Source: CBDDKZ01 sp965230415 (lineage in GTDB: Bacteria; Bacteroidota; Bacteroidia; Cytophagales; JAAEPT01). Taken from it: 64,000 nucleotides of DNA. The notes under the pieces are model-generated. The model searched no databases, was not told where the DNA came from, and saw nothing but the letters and a program-made list of their open reading frames with translations. The translations under genes were made by a program, and so were the position numbers. Shown piece by piece: positions 25,314-34,000 of the stretch. Numbering within the stretch: the stretch's first letter is position 1; every line of letters begins with the position of its first letter. The DNA lies in NCBI GenBank assembly GCA_965230415.1, contig CBDDKZ010000005.1:3162001-3226000 (forward strand), given 5' to 3'.

Positions 25314-25867
25314 TGAAGGACTTAAGTGATGAGGAACTAATTAAGGTTTATAGAGACGAGGATGGAATTCGAAAGCATCGTGCTTTCGAATTGCTCTACA
25401 AGCGTTATGTGGAGCTGCTCATAAATTACCTCTATTTTTCCCTGGACAGGGACAATGATAAAGCTTGCGATATAGCTCATGATATTTTCCTCCAAATTTT
25501 GGAGTCTCCGGAGAAGTTTAACTCGAACCTGAACTTCAAACCCTGGTTGCTTAAAGTGGCTTCTAACAGATGTAAAAATGAGTTTCGTAAAGAAAAAACA
25601 ATCAGGAAATATGAACATTTCAGTCGTTCATTTGCTACGGAGCGCATGGAACTTAATGAAAAAGACGAGCATTTGCGTTTGAGTTTCAGAACATTGGATG
25701 CAGAGCACCGTTCGCTACTCACCTTAAGGTTCAAATTGAAAATGACTGTAAAAGAAATTGCCCGGATTTATGATTGCCCGGAAGGTACTATCAAATCGAG
25801 GTTGTTTTATGCGACCAAATCCTTAACAAAAAACTATAAAACTATTGCTTATGGAAGCGATTTATGA
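25313..25867 (+). CDS. ECF-type RNA polymerase sigma factor
   Basis: The 184-residue protein has a sigma region 2 (about 20-95: FELLYKRYVELL, DIAHDIFLQIL, FKPWLLKVASNRCKNEFRK) and a sigma region 4 helix-turn-helix (about 120-175: LTLRFKLKMTVKEIA, GTIKSRLFYA). It lacks regions 1 and 3, as expected for the extracytoplasmic-function group. It starts on the last base of the preceding stop codon and overlaps the next gene by 17 bases. The next gene encodes a single-pass membrane protein, the usual layout for an anti-sigma factor. Its targets cannot be read from sequence; the 1779-residue surface protein just downstream is a candidate. Confidence 0.93.
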   Translation: MKDLSDEELIKVYRDEDGIRKHRAFELLYKRYVELLINYLYFSLDRDNDKACDIAHDIFLQILESPEKFNSNLNFKPWLLKVASNRCKNEFRKEKTIRKYEHFSRSFATERMELNEKDEHLRLSFRTLDAEHRSLLTLRFKLKMTVKEIARIYDCPEGTIKSRLFYATKSLTKNYKTIAYGSDL

Positions 25868-26456
25868 TTGGTTAGAACATTACGATTTTGATGAACTGAC
25901 ACAAGCTCAAAAAGATGTCGTATTATCAGAAATGTCTACTCGCGAATATAATGATATGCGTGAAACACTGAAAGATACGCAAACACTGATGAACAAAATT
26001 CCCGGAAAAGTGCAGGCGAGGAATTCTGTTGTTTCGAGGGTGTTCCATTATCAAATAGCGCTTTATAAAGTAGCGGCAGTGGTAGCAATATTGATAGTAA
26101 GCGCTTATTTAGCACTTAATTGGTCTGGTAATAGTTATAAGGAGTCGACCGAACAAATCACCATGGTCGATACTGTTTATGTTTCAAAAACAGATACGGT
26201 GTTTATCGATAAAGTAGATACCATAAAAGTCAAAGAAGTGATTTATAAAGAGCGGGAGAAGGATCGCGAAAAAATGAAAATACCTCAAAAATCATTACCT
26301 CATCAACAATATGTTCCAATCAATTTGGAGAACAAAACAGGAAGCTGTTACTACGATTTTTGTCCAGATGATATTAGTGAATTAAAAAAAGTGAACAAGG
26401 AAAATAGTCTTAGAAACGATTCCTCATTATTTACGTTTACGTCGAATTTGAGGTGA
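25851..26456 (+). CDS. putative anti-sigma factor, single-pass membrane protein
   Basis: From the ATG at 25851 the protein has a cytoplasmic N-terminal helical domain of about 70 residues, one membrane segment (VAAVVAILIVSAYLAL, about 74-90) and a periplasmic tail with a Thr/Asp/Val-rich stretch (repeated DTVYV, DTVFI and DTIKV) and a charged Lys/Glu run. It overlaps the sigma-factor gene by 17 bases, which is the main reason for the anti-sigma call. No zinc-binding ZAS motif (HxxxCxxC) is present, so it would be a non-ZAS type. A TTG two codons earlier is a less likely start. RseP encoded at 5.2 kb could be the protease that releases such a factor (inference). Confidence 0.6.
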   Translation: MEAIYDWLEHYDFDELTQAQKDVVLSEMSTREYNDMRETLKDTQTLMNKIPGKVQARNSVVSRVFHYQIALYKVAAVVAILIVSAYLALNWSGNSYKESTEQITMVDTVYVSKTDTVFIDKVDTIKVKEVIYKEREKDREKMKIPQKSLPHQQYVPINLENKTGSCYYDFCPDDISELKKVNKENSLRNDSSLFTFTSNLR

Positions 26457-26578
26457 TATTACCGCTTTTTTGAAGAAAAAGATTTTTCATATTTGGTAGA
26501 GATAAAGTAGTGTTGTTTTTGTAACTGTTTACATTTGAGCGGGTTGTAGTATTTATAAATACCTAATATTACTTTCCC

Positions 26579-29500
26579 ATGAAAAATGTATTTTTATCTT
26601 TAATTTTTGTGGGCGTCTTTTTACCCACGAAAGGGGCCACATTTACGGTAACAACAACGGCAGATTATTGGAACGAACCCATCGTGCCAAACTCTTTGCG
26701 TTGGGCCACACAAATGTGTGCTTTTAATCCGGGACATGACATCATTGAGTTCAATATCCCCGGAGCGGGCCCTCACACTATTACCCTAAAAGAAAATTTG
26801 AAGCAATTTGGAGACGGCGATGTACCAGGTGTCGTTTCGGCCGACTGGGGGCCAGGTATAGGAAATGGAGGATCTGTGTTGATCGATGGATGGTCCCAAC
26901 CGGGTGCTTCGCCAGGAAATCCCAGAATACATATACAGACACTTGTGGGCCAGGGAAATGACGTTTTTCAATTTGTTCAGGACGATTTATACAATGGACG
27001 TGATGCTTCGGGCTCAGAAGTTAGAGGTATTTACTTTGGACCGGTTGTAAGTTTCCCTATTTCGATATTAGGTGCTGATGATATACTGGTTCAAGACTGT
27101 TATATTGGCTTTCTTCCCGATGGCGATGTCGGTACAATAAGTCAGAAAGGAATAACCATTACCGGGAATAATGGACAGCCTGCTACAAATGTCGGCCTCG
27201 TGTGCAGAAATATTACAGTACGTGACTGTTATATTTCGTCTGCACTACAAATGGCAGTTGACGCGGCCAGCTGCGACAATTTGCTTATTGAAAATTGCAT
27301 TATCGGTACAGACCTCTCTGGAAATGCTTCTCCAGTTGGATATGGGAATGGTAATTCAGGAATTTTTATGGGCGATGTTCGAAATAGTTTGATACAAAAT
27401 AATTTTATATGTAACAGTGGTCGAGCCAATATAAATGATCCTGCAAGAAGTGAAGACGGAATAGAAATGTGGAATTGCTACGACAATGAAATAGTGAATA
27501 ATGTAGTCGGGGTAGGTACCGGAGGAATACCACTGGGTTGTGGTCCGGACGGACTTGCTATTCATGGAGGGTCAACCAACAATTTTTTCAGGAACAATGT
27601 GATCGCTTATAGCGATGTTCATGGGATAAGTATGTTTGGCGGTGCCAATGCCAACTATTTTTATAATAATGAAATTTATGAGAATGGAGATAACGGGATG
27701 GATTTGCGTGAAGATGGTACCGAACACAACATAATTGGCGTAAACGCGGTAGGTATTGGCGAGCCAAATGAAATTTATAATAATGATGGAGATGGTGTTA
27801 CTATTTATGGACCGGCACATAAGAATACCATTCGCGAGAACGCCATTTATTGCAACGGAGACAAAGCCATTGATTTGGACTATGCCGCTACTAATGGGAA
27901 TGATGGCTATCCGTACCCTGTAATTGACAGGACTGTAAGCACAGAAACTCAGATTATAGGAGTGCCCAATGTAGCGCATGCCAATGCAATAATCGATATT
28001 TACATGATGAGCAACTGTACCGAATGTGCCGATGATGGCACAACTCAAGGGGATGGGCTCATGTACTTAGGTCAAACTATTGCCAATGGGGCTGGCGCAT
28101 GGACTTATAACGGATTGTTGCAAGGGAATGTGGCCGCAAAAGCTACAGAAGGTACGGGGCCGGATAATGAACGTAATTCCTCTGAGTACTCTACTTGTAT
28201 GTTCACCATAGAACCTTGTGCTGATATTACACCCCCCAATGCCGGAGATGATTTGACACTTTGTGCGAACGATACCGTCTTAAATGCTGACCCGGTGACA
28301 GATCCTGGTAGATTTGGAACGTGGACCGTAATTTCAGGTACAGTTACAATTGAAGATCCGTTGGATCCTAATTCTGCGATTAGCGATTTGGTAAATGGTA
28401 CTACAGTTACCATTCGATGGACGGTAGGTGGTGACGCTTGCCCGGAGGACCATGATGATGTGATTATTGTTGTGGAAGAACTGCCGACAATACCAGAGGC
28501 TGGTGAAGACAGGTCCGTGTGTATAAGTGATGGGAATTTTAGTTTGCAAGGAAATACTGCGTTGATTGGAATAGGTACCTGGACACATAATGGAGGAGGT
28601 GTTTTAAGCAATGATAATGATCCTAATGCTACCTATACTATTGATCCTTCAGATACTATGGTCACTTTTATATGGTCAATCGCCAGTACCAGCGGTAGTT
28701 GCCCGGGAACTTCTGACACGGTCGTGATTACAGTGGACCCAGAGCCTGGTCCGGCCATTGCAGGTGATCCGGAAACCTATTGTATAACAAGTCAGCCATT
28801 TAATTTAGCTGCTACAGCTCCGGCTAACGGAACAGGACAATGGTCTGGTCCTGGGACGATAAGCACTACCGATTTATTAAGTCCTCAAGTCAGTGATTTG
28901 GAGCTTGGGATTCATACTTTTACCTGGTCAGTTTCCAATGAAGGACTGTGTCCTGATGTGACCGATCAGGTACAGATAACCATGGAAGCCGGACCCGATT
29001 CAGCTAATGCTGTGGATGATATGACTGTTTGCCTGGCCGATCCGGTAAGTGTAAGTGCAAATAACCCTTTAAACGGAACAGGGATTTGGTCCTATGGCCC
29101 TGCAACTACCGGCGGTACGATAGATAACCTTACAGACCCTAATTCTTCTGTTTCCGGAATGGACGATGGAGACGTATTAGTGGCTATATGGACCATAAAT
29201 ACTAACAATAGCTGTCCTCCTTCCGATGATACATTAATAATCACTGCTACAGGTACTACCGACCCTCATGTGAATTTAACTGTGGATAAACCGATAATTT
29301 GTGAGGGCGACAATGTGACTTTTACAGCTATTGGTAGCACTGCGGGTGATAATCCTCAGTATACATTTTATAATCTTGTTGACGGCAGTATTATGCAGGG
29401 GCCTTCTGAAGTTGACACTCTTTTTGTCCCTTCGCTAAATGATTCAATAACAGTCGTTGTTCACTTACTCAGTGACTCCCGTTGCCTGGCCGATACCCCG

Positions 29501-31918
29501 GATGCTTATGATACCCTGGGCGTACAGGTAGATCAGCACCCGAGTGATCCCAATGCCGGTTTAGACTTAACTGTGTGCACTGATGTTGCCCCGCTTAATG
29601 CCGATACTCCTATAATTGGAACAGGAATATGGTCTGTAGTGAGTGGAGCGGGTACTATCGATGATCCCCTGTCTCCGAACACACAGGTAACTGGGCTGGA
29701 TGCTTCTGACGCTCCTTTTTTGGCAACCTGGGTAATAACTAACGGGGTTTGTCCCGATAAGACAGATACAGTGGGAATTACAAAGTTGGGAGATATGACC
29801 AGTCCAGATGCTGGTCCGGGAGGTGTGTTTTGTGAAAATGTATCAGAAATTAGTTTAAATGCTAACTCCCCTAATGTTACGGCAGGAGAAACTGCGATAT
29901 GGACTACCTCAGGTAATGGCACTTTTGTGGATGATAACGATCCTTTGACCAGCTACACCCCCGGAACTACCGATCTCAACGATGGCAGCGTGGTATTGAC
30001 ATGGACGTTTTCTAACGGTGTGTGTCCGGAAGCGAACGATACCTTGTTGCTCACATTCGATGAGTTGCCTGATACCGCAGATGCAGGTCCCGATCAAGTT
30101 GTTTGTACCGATATAGCCAATCTAACAGCGAATATTCCAGATCCAGGGGAGGGAGCCTGGAGCGTGATTTCGGGCACCGGTACCGTAATTCCAATCAATG
30201 TCCCCAATAGCCAGGCTATAGGCTTAGATGAAAATGATGCTCCTTTAATTTTGAGGTGGACCATTTCAAATGGAGTTTGTCCAGATTCTCATGATGATGT
30301 TGAAATTACCCGTGTTGGGGTAATTACTACCCCCAATGCAGGCTCTGATCAAGTGTTGTGTGAATCGGATTTACCATTTAACCTAAGTGCCAATGCCGTG
30401 AATACGACGAACAATGAAACAGGTATTTGGACTACTTCTGGTAGTGGCAATTTTGGGGACGCTTCTCTACCGAATACAATTTATACCCCTAGTGACAATG
30501 ATATAGCTAATGATCCTGTTGTTTTGACTTGGACAATAGCAAATGGATTGTGTCCACAAGCCAGTGACAGCCTTTTGATTACTATTGGGCGTGAACCAAC
30601 AATAGCAGATGCGGGTGCAAATGTAGAGCAATGCGATAACCCAGTTCAATTAGCAGCAAATACACCTGTAAACGGAACAGGACGATGGACAAGCTCCTCT
30701 GTTGTTAACTTGTCAAACGACACTGTTTCTAACGCCTCTGTATCGCTCATAGGAAGTTTGCCTCAGGAAGTTACTATGACATGGACTATAAGTATGCCAG
30801 ATCAGATATGCCCGGAGTCAAGCGCTGATGTGCAAATTAGGGTCACCGGAACACAGAAACCACAAGTGACGCTCGAAGCAGTACCACAACCCGCTTGTTT
30901 GGGCGAAAATGTTACCGTAACAGCTTCGCCTGTTTTTGGAGGCAATGCCCCTACTTTTGAGTGGTATATAAACAATCAAATACAACCTGAAACGGGATTG
31001 AGTATTACAAGGAACGATTTTATAGATGGCATGCAAGTAAGCGTGATTATGTTGAGTGATCTCGTTTGTGCCGATCCAACCGCAGCCAATGCACAAACAG
31101 CATTGGAAATTGTGACTCCACCAGCGCCGGTATTATTTGACGACGATACTGTTTGCTATGGCTCTGATGTACTATTAACTGTGGAAGGTGAGCAGATGAC
31201 CAATGTTTTAATCAGTTGGTATGTGGATGATTTGCCACTGGACGAAAACTCTACTACTTATTTAATTGATGGTAGTTTACCGGGTGGAACAGGGAGTTCA
31301 GGAACATACCATGTTGTGGCTCACGATCTGCTTGGTGTTTGTGAAGCTGTAACTTCCAATGCTGTTTCTGTATTGATTTATGGTGAGGTTGGAGCAAATA
31401 TAGTACCGGCAGCTTCCAATAATGAACAGGTAATATATGTCGATGATCAGTTACAGCTGAATGGTGAAGTGATTAATGCTGATCAATTTGGTTGGGGAGA
31501 ATCGGAATTTCTTTCGGCAGATAGTGTGTTGAATCCCTTGTTTATGCCCGTCGGTGATGTATCGGGGTACCATGATATAATGCTCTTTGCCAGTAACAAC
31601 AATGGGCAATGTGTAGATACGGCAATGATTAGAATTTTAGTTCGTGTTCCGGTTCGTATTCCGAATGTATTTACTCCAAATGGAGATGGTTTGAACGACT
31701 TGTTTGTAATTAAAGGTTTAGAGACCTATCCCGATGCAGAGTTGAAAATTGTAAACAGATGGGGGAATGTAGTATTCAAAAGTCAAAACGCCTCCAAATT
31801 TTGGAATGGTAATAATAATCGGGGAAATAGTTTGCCCGTAGCTACCTATTACTTCGAATTGGATTTAGGGGAGGAAGGAAACAAAATTTTTAAGGGTGAA
31901 GTAACTTTGCTCAGATAA
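26579..31918 (+). CDS. very large secreted beta-helix and repeat protein with T9SS type B sorting domain
   Basis: The 1779-residue protein starts with a signal peptide (cleavage near TKGA). Residues about 20-430 look like a right-handed parallel beta-helix with short repeats rich in NN and DN turns (RNNVIAYSDVHGISMFG). About 550-1425 is a tandem array of nine repeats of roughly 85 residues, each with a Cys near its start and a CP motif near its end, with one Ig-like insert. Further Ig/PKD-like modules follow. The last 90 residues (VFTPNGDGLNDLF ... NRWGNVVF) form the gliding-motility-associated type B C-terminal domain that routes proteins through T9SS. It is predicted to be displayed or released at the surface as an adhesin-like stalk (inference). 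The sigma/anti-sigma pair lies 122 bases upstream. Confidence 0.85.
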   Translation: MKNVFLSLIFVGVFLPTKGATFTVTTTADYWNEPIVPNSLRWATQMCAFNPGHDIIEFNIPGAGPHTITLKENLKQFGDGDVPGVVSADWGPGIGNGGSVLIDGWSQPGASPGNPRIHIQTLVGQGNDVFQFVQDDLYNGRDASGSEVRGIYFGPVVSFPISILGADDILVQDCYIGFLPDGDVGTISQKGITITGNNGQPATNVGLVCRNITVRDCYISSALQMAVDAASCDNLLIENCIIGTDLSGNASPVGYGNGNSGIFMGDVRNSLIQNNFICNSGRANINDPARSEDGIEMWNCYDNEIVNNVVGVGTGGIPLGCGPDGLAIHGGSTNNFFRNNVIAYSDVHGISMFGGANANYFYNNEIYENGDNGMDLREDGTEHNIIGVNAVGIGEPNEIYNNDGDGVTIYGPAHKNTIRENAIYCNGDKAIDLDYAATNGNDGYPYPVIDRTVSTETQIIGVPNVAHANAIIDIYMMSNCTECADDGTTQGDGLMYLGQTIANGAGAWTYNGLLQGNVAAKATEGTGPDNERNSSEYSTCMFTIEPCADITPPNAGDDLTLCANDTVLNADPVTDPGRFGTWTVISGTVTIEDPLDPNSAISDLVNGTTVTIRWTVGGDACPEDHDDVIIVVEELPTIPEAGEDRSVCISDGNFSLQGNTALIGIGTWTHNGGGVLSNDNDPNATYTIDPSDTMVTFIWSIASTSGSCPGTSDTVVITVDPEPGPAIAGDPETYCITSQPFNLAATAPANGTGQWSGPGTISTTDLLSPQVSDLELGIHTFTWSVSNEGLCPDVTDQVQITMEAGPDSANAVDDMTVCLADPVSVSANNPLNGTGIWSYGPATTGGTIDNLTDPNSSVSGMDDGDVLVAIWTINTNNSCPPSDDTLIITATGTTDPHVNLTVDKPIICEGDNVTFTAIGSTAGDNPQYTFYNLVDGSIMQGPSEVDTLFVPSLNDSITVVVHLLSDSRCLADTPDAYDTLGVQVDQHPSDPNAGLDLTVCTDVAPLNADTPIIGTGIWSVVSGAGTIDDPLSPNTQVTGLDASDAPFLATWVITNGVCPDKTDTVGITKLGDMTSPDAGPGGVFCENVSEISLNANSPNVTAGETAIWTTSGNGTFVDDNDPLTSYTPGTTDLNDGSVVLTWTFSNGVCPEANDTLLLTFDELPDTADAGPDQVVCTDIANLTANIPDPGEGAWSVISGTGTVIPINVPNSQAIGLDENDAPLILRWTISNGVCPDSHDDVEITRVGVITTPNAGSDQVLCESDLPFNLSANAVNTTNNETGIWTTSGSGNFGDASLPNTIYTPSDNDIANDPVVLTWTIANGLCPQASDSLLITIGREPTIADAGANVEQCDNPVQLAANTPVNGTGRWTSSSVVNLSNDTVSNASVSLIGSLPQEVTMTWTISMPDQICPESSADVQIRVTGTQKPQVTLEAVPQPACLGENVTVTASPVFGGNAPTFEWYINNQIQPETGLSITRNDFIDGMQVSVIMLSDLVCADPTAANAQTALEIVTPPAPVLFDDDTVCYGSDVLLTVEGEQMTNVLISWYVDDLPLDENSTTYLIDGSLPGGTGSSGTYHVVAHDLLGVCEAVTSNAVSVLIYGEVGANIVPAASNNEQVIYVDDQLQLNGEVINADQFGWGESEFLSADSVLNPLFMPVGDVSGYHDIMLFASNNNGQCVDTAMIRILVRVPVRIPNVFTPNGDGLNDLFVIKGLETYPDAELKIVNRWGNVVFKSQNASKFWNGNNNRGNSLPVATYYFELDLGEEGNKIFKGEVTLLR
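28235..30862 (+). repeat. nine protein-coding repeats of about 85 residues, one Ig-like insert
   Basis: Successive units open with PNAGDDLTLC, PEAGEDRSVC, AIAGDPETYC, NAVDDMTVC, PNAGLDLTVC, PDAGPGGVFC, ADAGPDQVVC, PNAGSDQVLC and ADAGANVEQC, and close with a CP or CPE segment and a beta strand. An unrelated Ig-like module of about 95 residues separates units four and five. Units 5 and 7, and units 6 and 8, resemble each other most, which suggests duplication of a two-unit block. Confidence 0.8.
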
Positions 31919-31933
31919 TCAAATTTAAACACG

Positions 31934-31966
31934 GAAAATAGAAGGTAATCCTACCTTCTGCGTTTT
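31934..31966. terminator. bidirectional terminator between convergent genes
   Basis: AGAAGGTA (31940-31947) pairs perfectly with TACCTTCT (31952-31959) across a 4-base loop. An A-rich run on the left and a GTTTTG run on the right allow termination from either side. The stop codon of the minus-strand gene lies within the hairpin. Confidence 0.6.
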
Positions 31967-32685
31967 GTTCTTCTCTGATGATTGTGTTTTACATGTCTGT
32001 GGCGATGAGCATGTGATCTGTTCGCATGTTTAATACCATAATCATTTCGTCGGTGTACGCGATGCAATCGCGCCGCTCTTGCACTTCTTCTAACCGTAAC
32101 ACGCGTATAGCTATGTTTAATATTAACTCTTAGTGCAACGCGTTTGCGATAGGTGACTATAGGATAAGGTTTGCGTATGGCAAAGTGTTTTGGATAACGT
32201 CTCCACCTGTAGGGAGAACGCCAGGGTTTATAATTTGCCACCCAAAAGGTTTTGTAAATCGGTGGGCGTACCACAAAGGTAGGCTCAATAATATAATAAG
32301 GCCCATAAATGTATTCGTCGCCGACAATTTGGATCTGTGTGTTTCCTTGAGCGTCTTTTTCAATTTCAATAGTTGCGACATCCTGATATTGATCTTCACC
32401 AACAACAGCTTGGATTTCTGCCAGGTGTGTACCTTCTTCCACAACTTCTACTACTCTTAAGTAGTCTACTTCTCCGTCTTCGTTTAAATCGAGGTTGGAG
32501 ATACTGGTTTCAGTATCGTTTATACGTTTTTCAAAATCTTCCAAATCTTCAGATTCGGAAAAAATGGATGCTATGGCTTCCAAATTCAGATGGTCGCTCA
32601 GCTCTTCTGAGTTAGCTACAGGAGTGTTTTGACCAAATAAAGGAAAAAACAATAAAATGGATGATAGACTTAAGTAATATTTCAT
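31951..32685 (-). CDS. secreted hypothetical protein with acidic N-terminal half and very basic Arg/His C-terminus
   Basis: The ATG at 32685 gives a signal peptide (cleavage near LFGQ-N), preferred over the longer frame from 32727. Residues about 20-120 are acidic and contain an EF-hand-like loop (DLNEDGEVDYL) and alternating strands; a middle part is rich in Tyr, Pro and Trp (GPYYIIEPTFVVRPPIY). The last 75 residues are almost only basic and polar (Arg, His, Lys), with no acidic stretch. I do not know a function. Proteins of this kind are common hypotheticals in Bacteroidota. The basic tail could bind nucleic acid, anionic glycans or metal through His, which is speculation. Confidence 0.65.
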   Translation of the reverse strand: MKYYLSLSSILLFFPLFGQNTPVANSEELSDHLNLEAIASIFSESEDLEDFEKRINDTETSISNLDLNEDGEVDYLRVVEVVEEGTHLAEIQAVVGEDQYQDVATIEIEKDAQGNTQIQIVGDEYIYGPYYIIEPTFVVRPPIYKTFWVANYKPWRSPYRWRRYPKHFAIRKPYPIVTYRKRVALRVNIKHSYTRVTVRRSARAARLHRVHRRNDYGIKHANRSHAHRHRHVKHNHQRRTKRRR

Positions 32686-32918
32686 GAGCGCTTCTTTCTT
32701 TAAATGATATACCGGATTGAGCGTCAAATTACCCTACAAAACCAGTTACTTTAACTCAATAAATCTTACGGAAATTTTGGGACAGGGTACGCAGGATCAA
32801 TTCAACTTATTGCAATATTTTTTTTTCATTGCTTTGTACCAGTTAATTATTCAGATCGGGCCCGGCTTTTGAATTTTTTAGCAATTGAAACTTCAATGTG
32901 TAATAAAAAATCAGAGAA

Positions 32919-33551
32919 ATGAAATATCAGATTAAGCTTGTAGTTTTATTGTTATTGTGTTTTGTGATTAGTAGCTCTTTGGCACAAATTGATAGAAAAT
33001 TTATGGGGAATTTACATTTAAGCTATTCCGGTTCTCAATATAATAGTGGCCTGGGTGATTTTAAGACTAAAGGAGGACATTATTTCTTAAGTATATCTCC
33101 TCGATTGGGTTATCAAATTAAGGGAAATAATTTTATCGGTTTAGGTGGCAGGTTATTTGTAAATATAGAGGACAATGTAGATGAAGATCCTGTTAACGAT
33201 AGAAACTGGACCGGCACGGCGTTTTATAGGTACCAAAAAGTGATTTATGGGGATTTTTATGGTTTTACTCAGCTTGAAGCTTCTTTAACATTAGACAAGG
33301 ATAAAGAAAATAATGGTATTGAACAAAAACAATCGAATAGTTTAGGTACGTCATTAAATTTGCATGTTGGAGCATTTTACCTGATCAAAAGATGGTTGTC
33401 TGTAGAGATAGGCCTAAATGTCGGTGGATTAAGTTACAGCAGATATAAGCGAGAAACTCAGATGAACGACCTCAAATATACACAAATTAGGAACAACTTT
33501 TCTTTAATGAGAGCTTCAGACCTGGTAACAGGAATAAATTTTTATTTTTAG
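32919..33551 (+). CDS. hypothetical outer-membrane beta-barrel protein
   Basis: The 210-residue protein has a signal peptide (cleavage near SSLA-Q) and then alternating hydrophobic and polar strands with aromatic girdles, ending in NFYF. A C-terminal Phe is a mark of outer-membrane barrels. The size fits an eight-stranded barrel. No family-specific motif was recognised, and its ligand or role is unknown. It stands alone between convergent and spaced neighbours and has a stable hairpin just after its stop codon. Confidence 0.65.
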   Translation: MKYQIKLVVLLLLCFVISSSLAQIDRKFMGNLHLSYSGSQYNSGLGDFKTKGGHYFLSISPRLGYQIKGNNFIGLGGRLFVNIEDNVDEDPVNDRNWTGTAFYRYQKVIYGDFYGFTQLEASLTLDKDKENNGIEQKQSNSLGTSLNLHVGAFYLIKRWLSVEIGLNVGGLSYSRYKRETQMNDLKYTQIRNNFSLMRASDLVTGINFYF

Positions 33552-34000
33552 TAAAAGCGAGAAGGGACACTTATCAGTTGAACTGAACAGTGTTCCTTCA
33601 ATTAATATATTTCATTAAGGCGTTCTTTTTCCTCTAATATTAATTAATTGTTGATGCCATATTGCAAATGTTATTTTTTCGTTCTCATTAACTTTAAAAC
33701 AATTTCAACACTTAAAAGAGTGTTCAGTTGCCTTGTTCGTTGTTATTTCTGGAATTAGAGCGTCCGGCAAGAATTGTATAATAATAACTTAACGCATGAT
33801 TGAGAAAATAGCTTTACTCATAACAGAATACTTAGCATAGCATATTAAGTAACTTTTAACAAACGCGAAAAATGAGGACTAAGCTTAACTAAATCATTAT
33901 TTACTTCTAAGATTCCTGCAAAACAGTAGCGCTATTTTTAGCTAACTATTTGCATCGCTATGATGCAGTGAATTTAAACGATTAATTAATTCAAACTTTT
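33552..34000. other. intergenic region upstream of the phytase/GDPD gene
   Basis: These 449 AT-rich bases contain the hairpin at 33562-33598 and no convincing coding frame, tRNA or repeat. A partial -7-like CTATTTGC near 33944-33951 is the only promoter hint. Confidence 0.5.
33562..33598 (+). terminator. long hairpin after the beta-barrel gene
   Basis: AAGGGACACT (33562-33571) pairs with AGTGTTCCTT (33589-33598, one G-U), and an inner TCAGT/ACTGA stem extends it. It lies 11 bases after the stop codon. There is no T run after it, so termination efficiency is uncertain. Confidence 0.45.

Noticed and set aside
28105..28611. Minus-strand open frame of 168 codons inside the 1779-residue gene
   Set aside because: The plus-strand gene has a signal peptide, repeats and a type B sorting domain. 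The antisense frame follows from the biased codons of those repeats.
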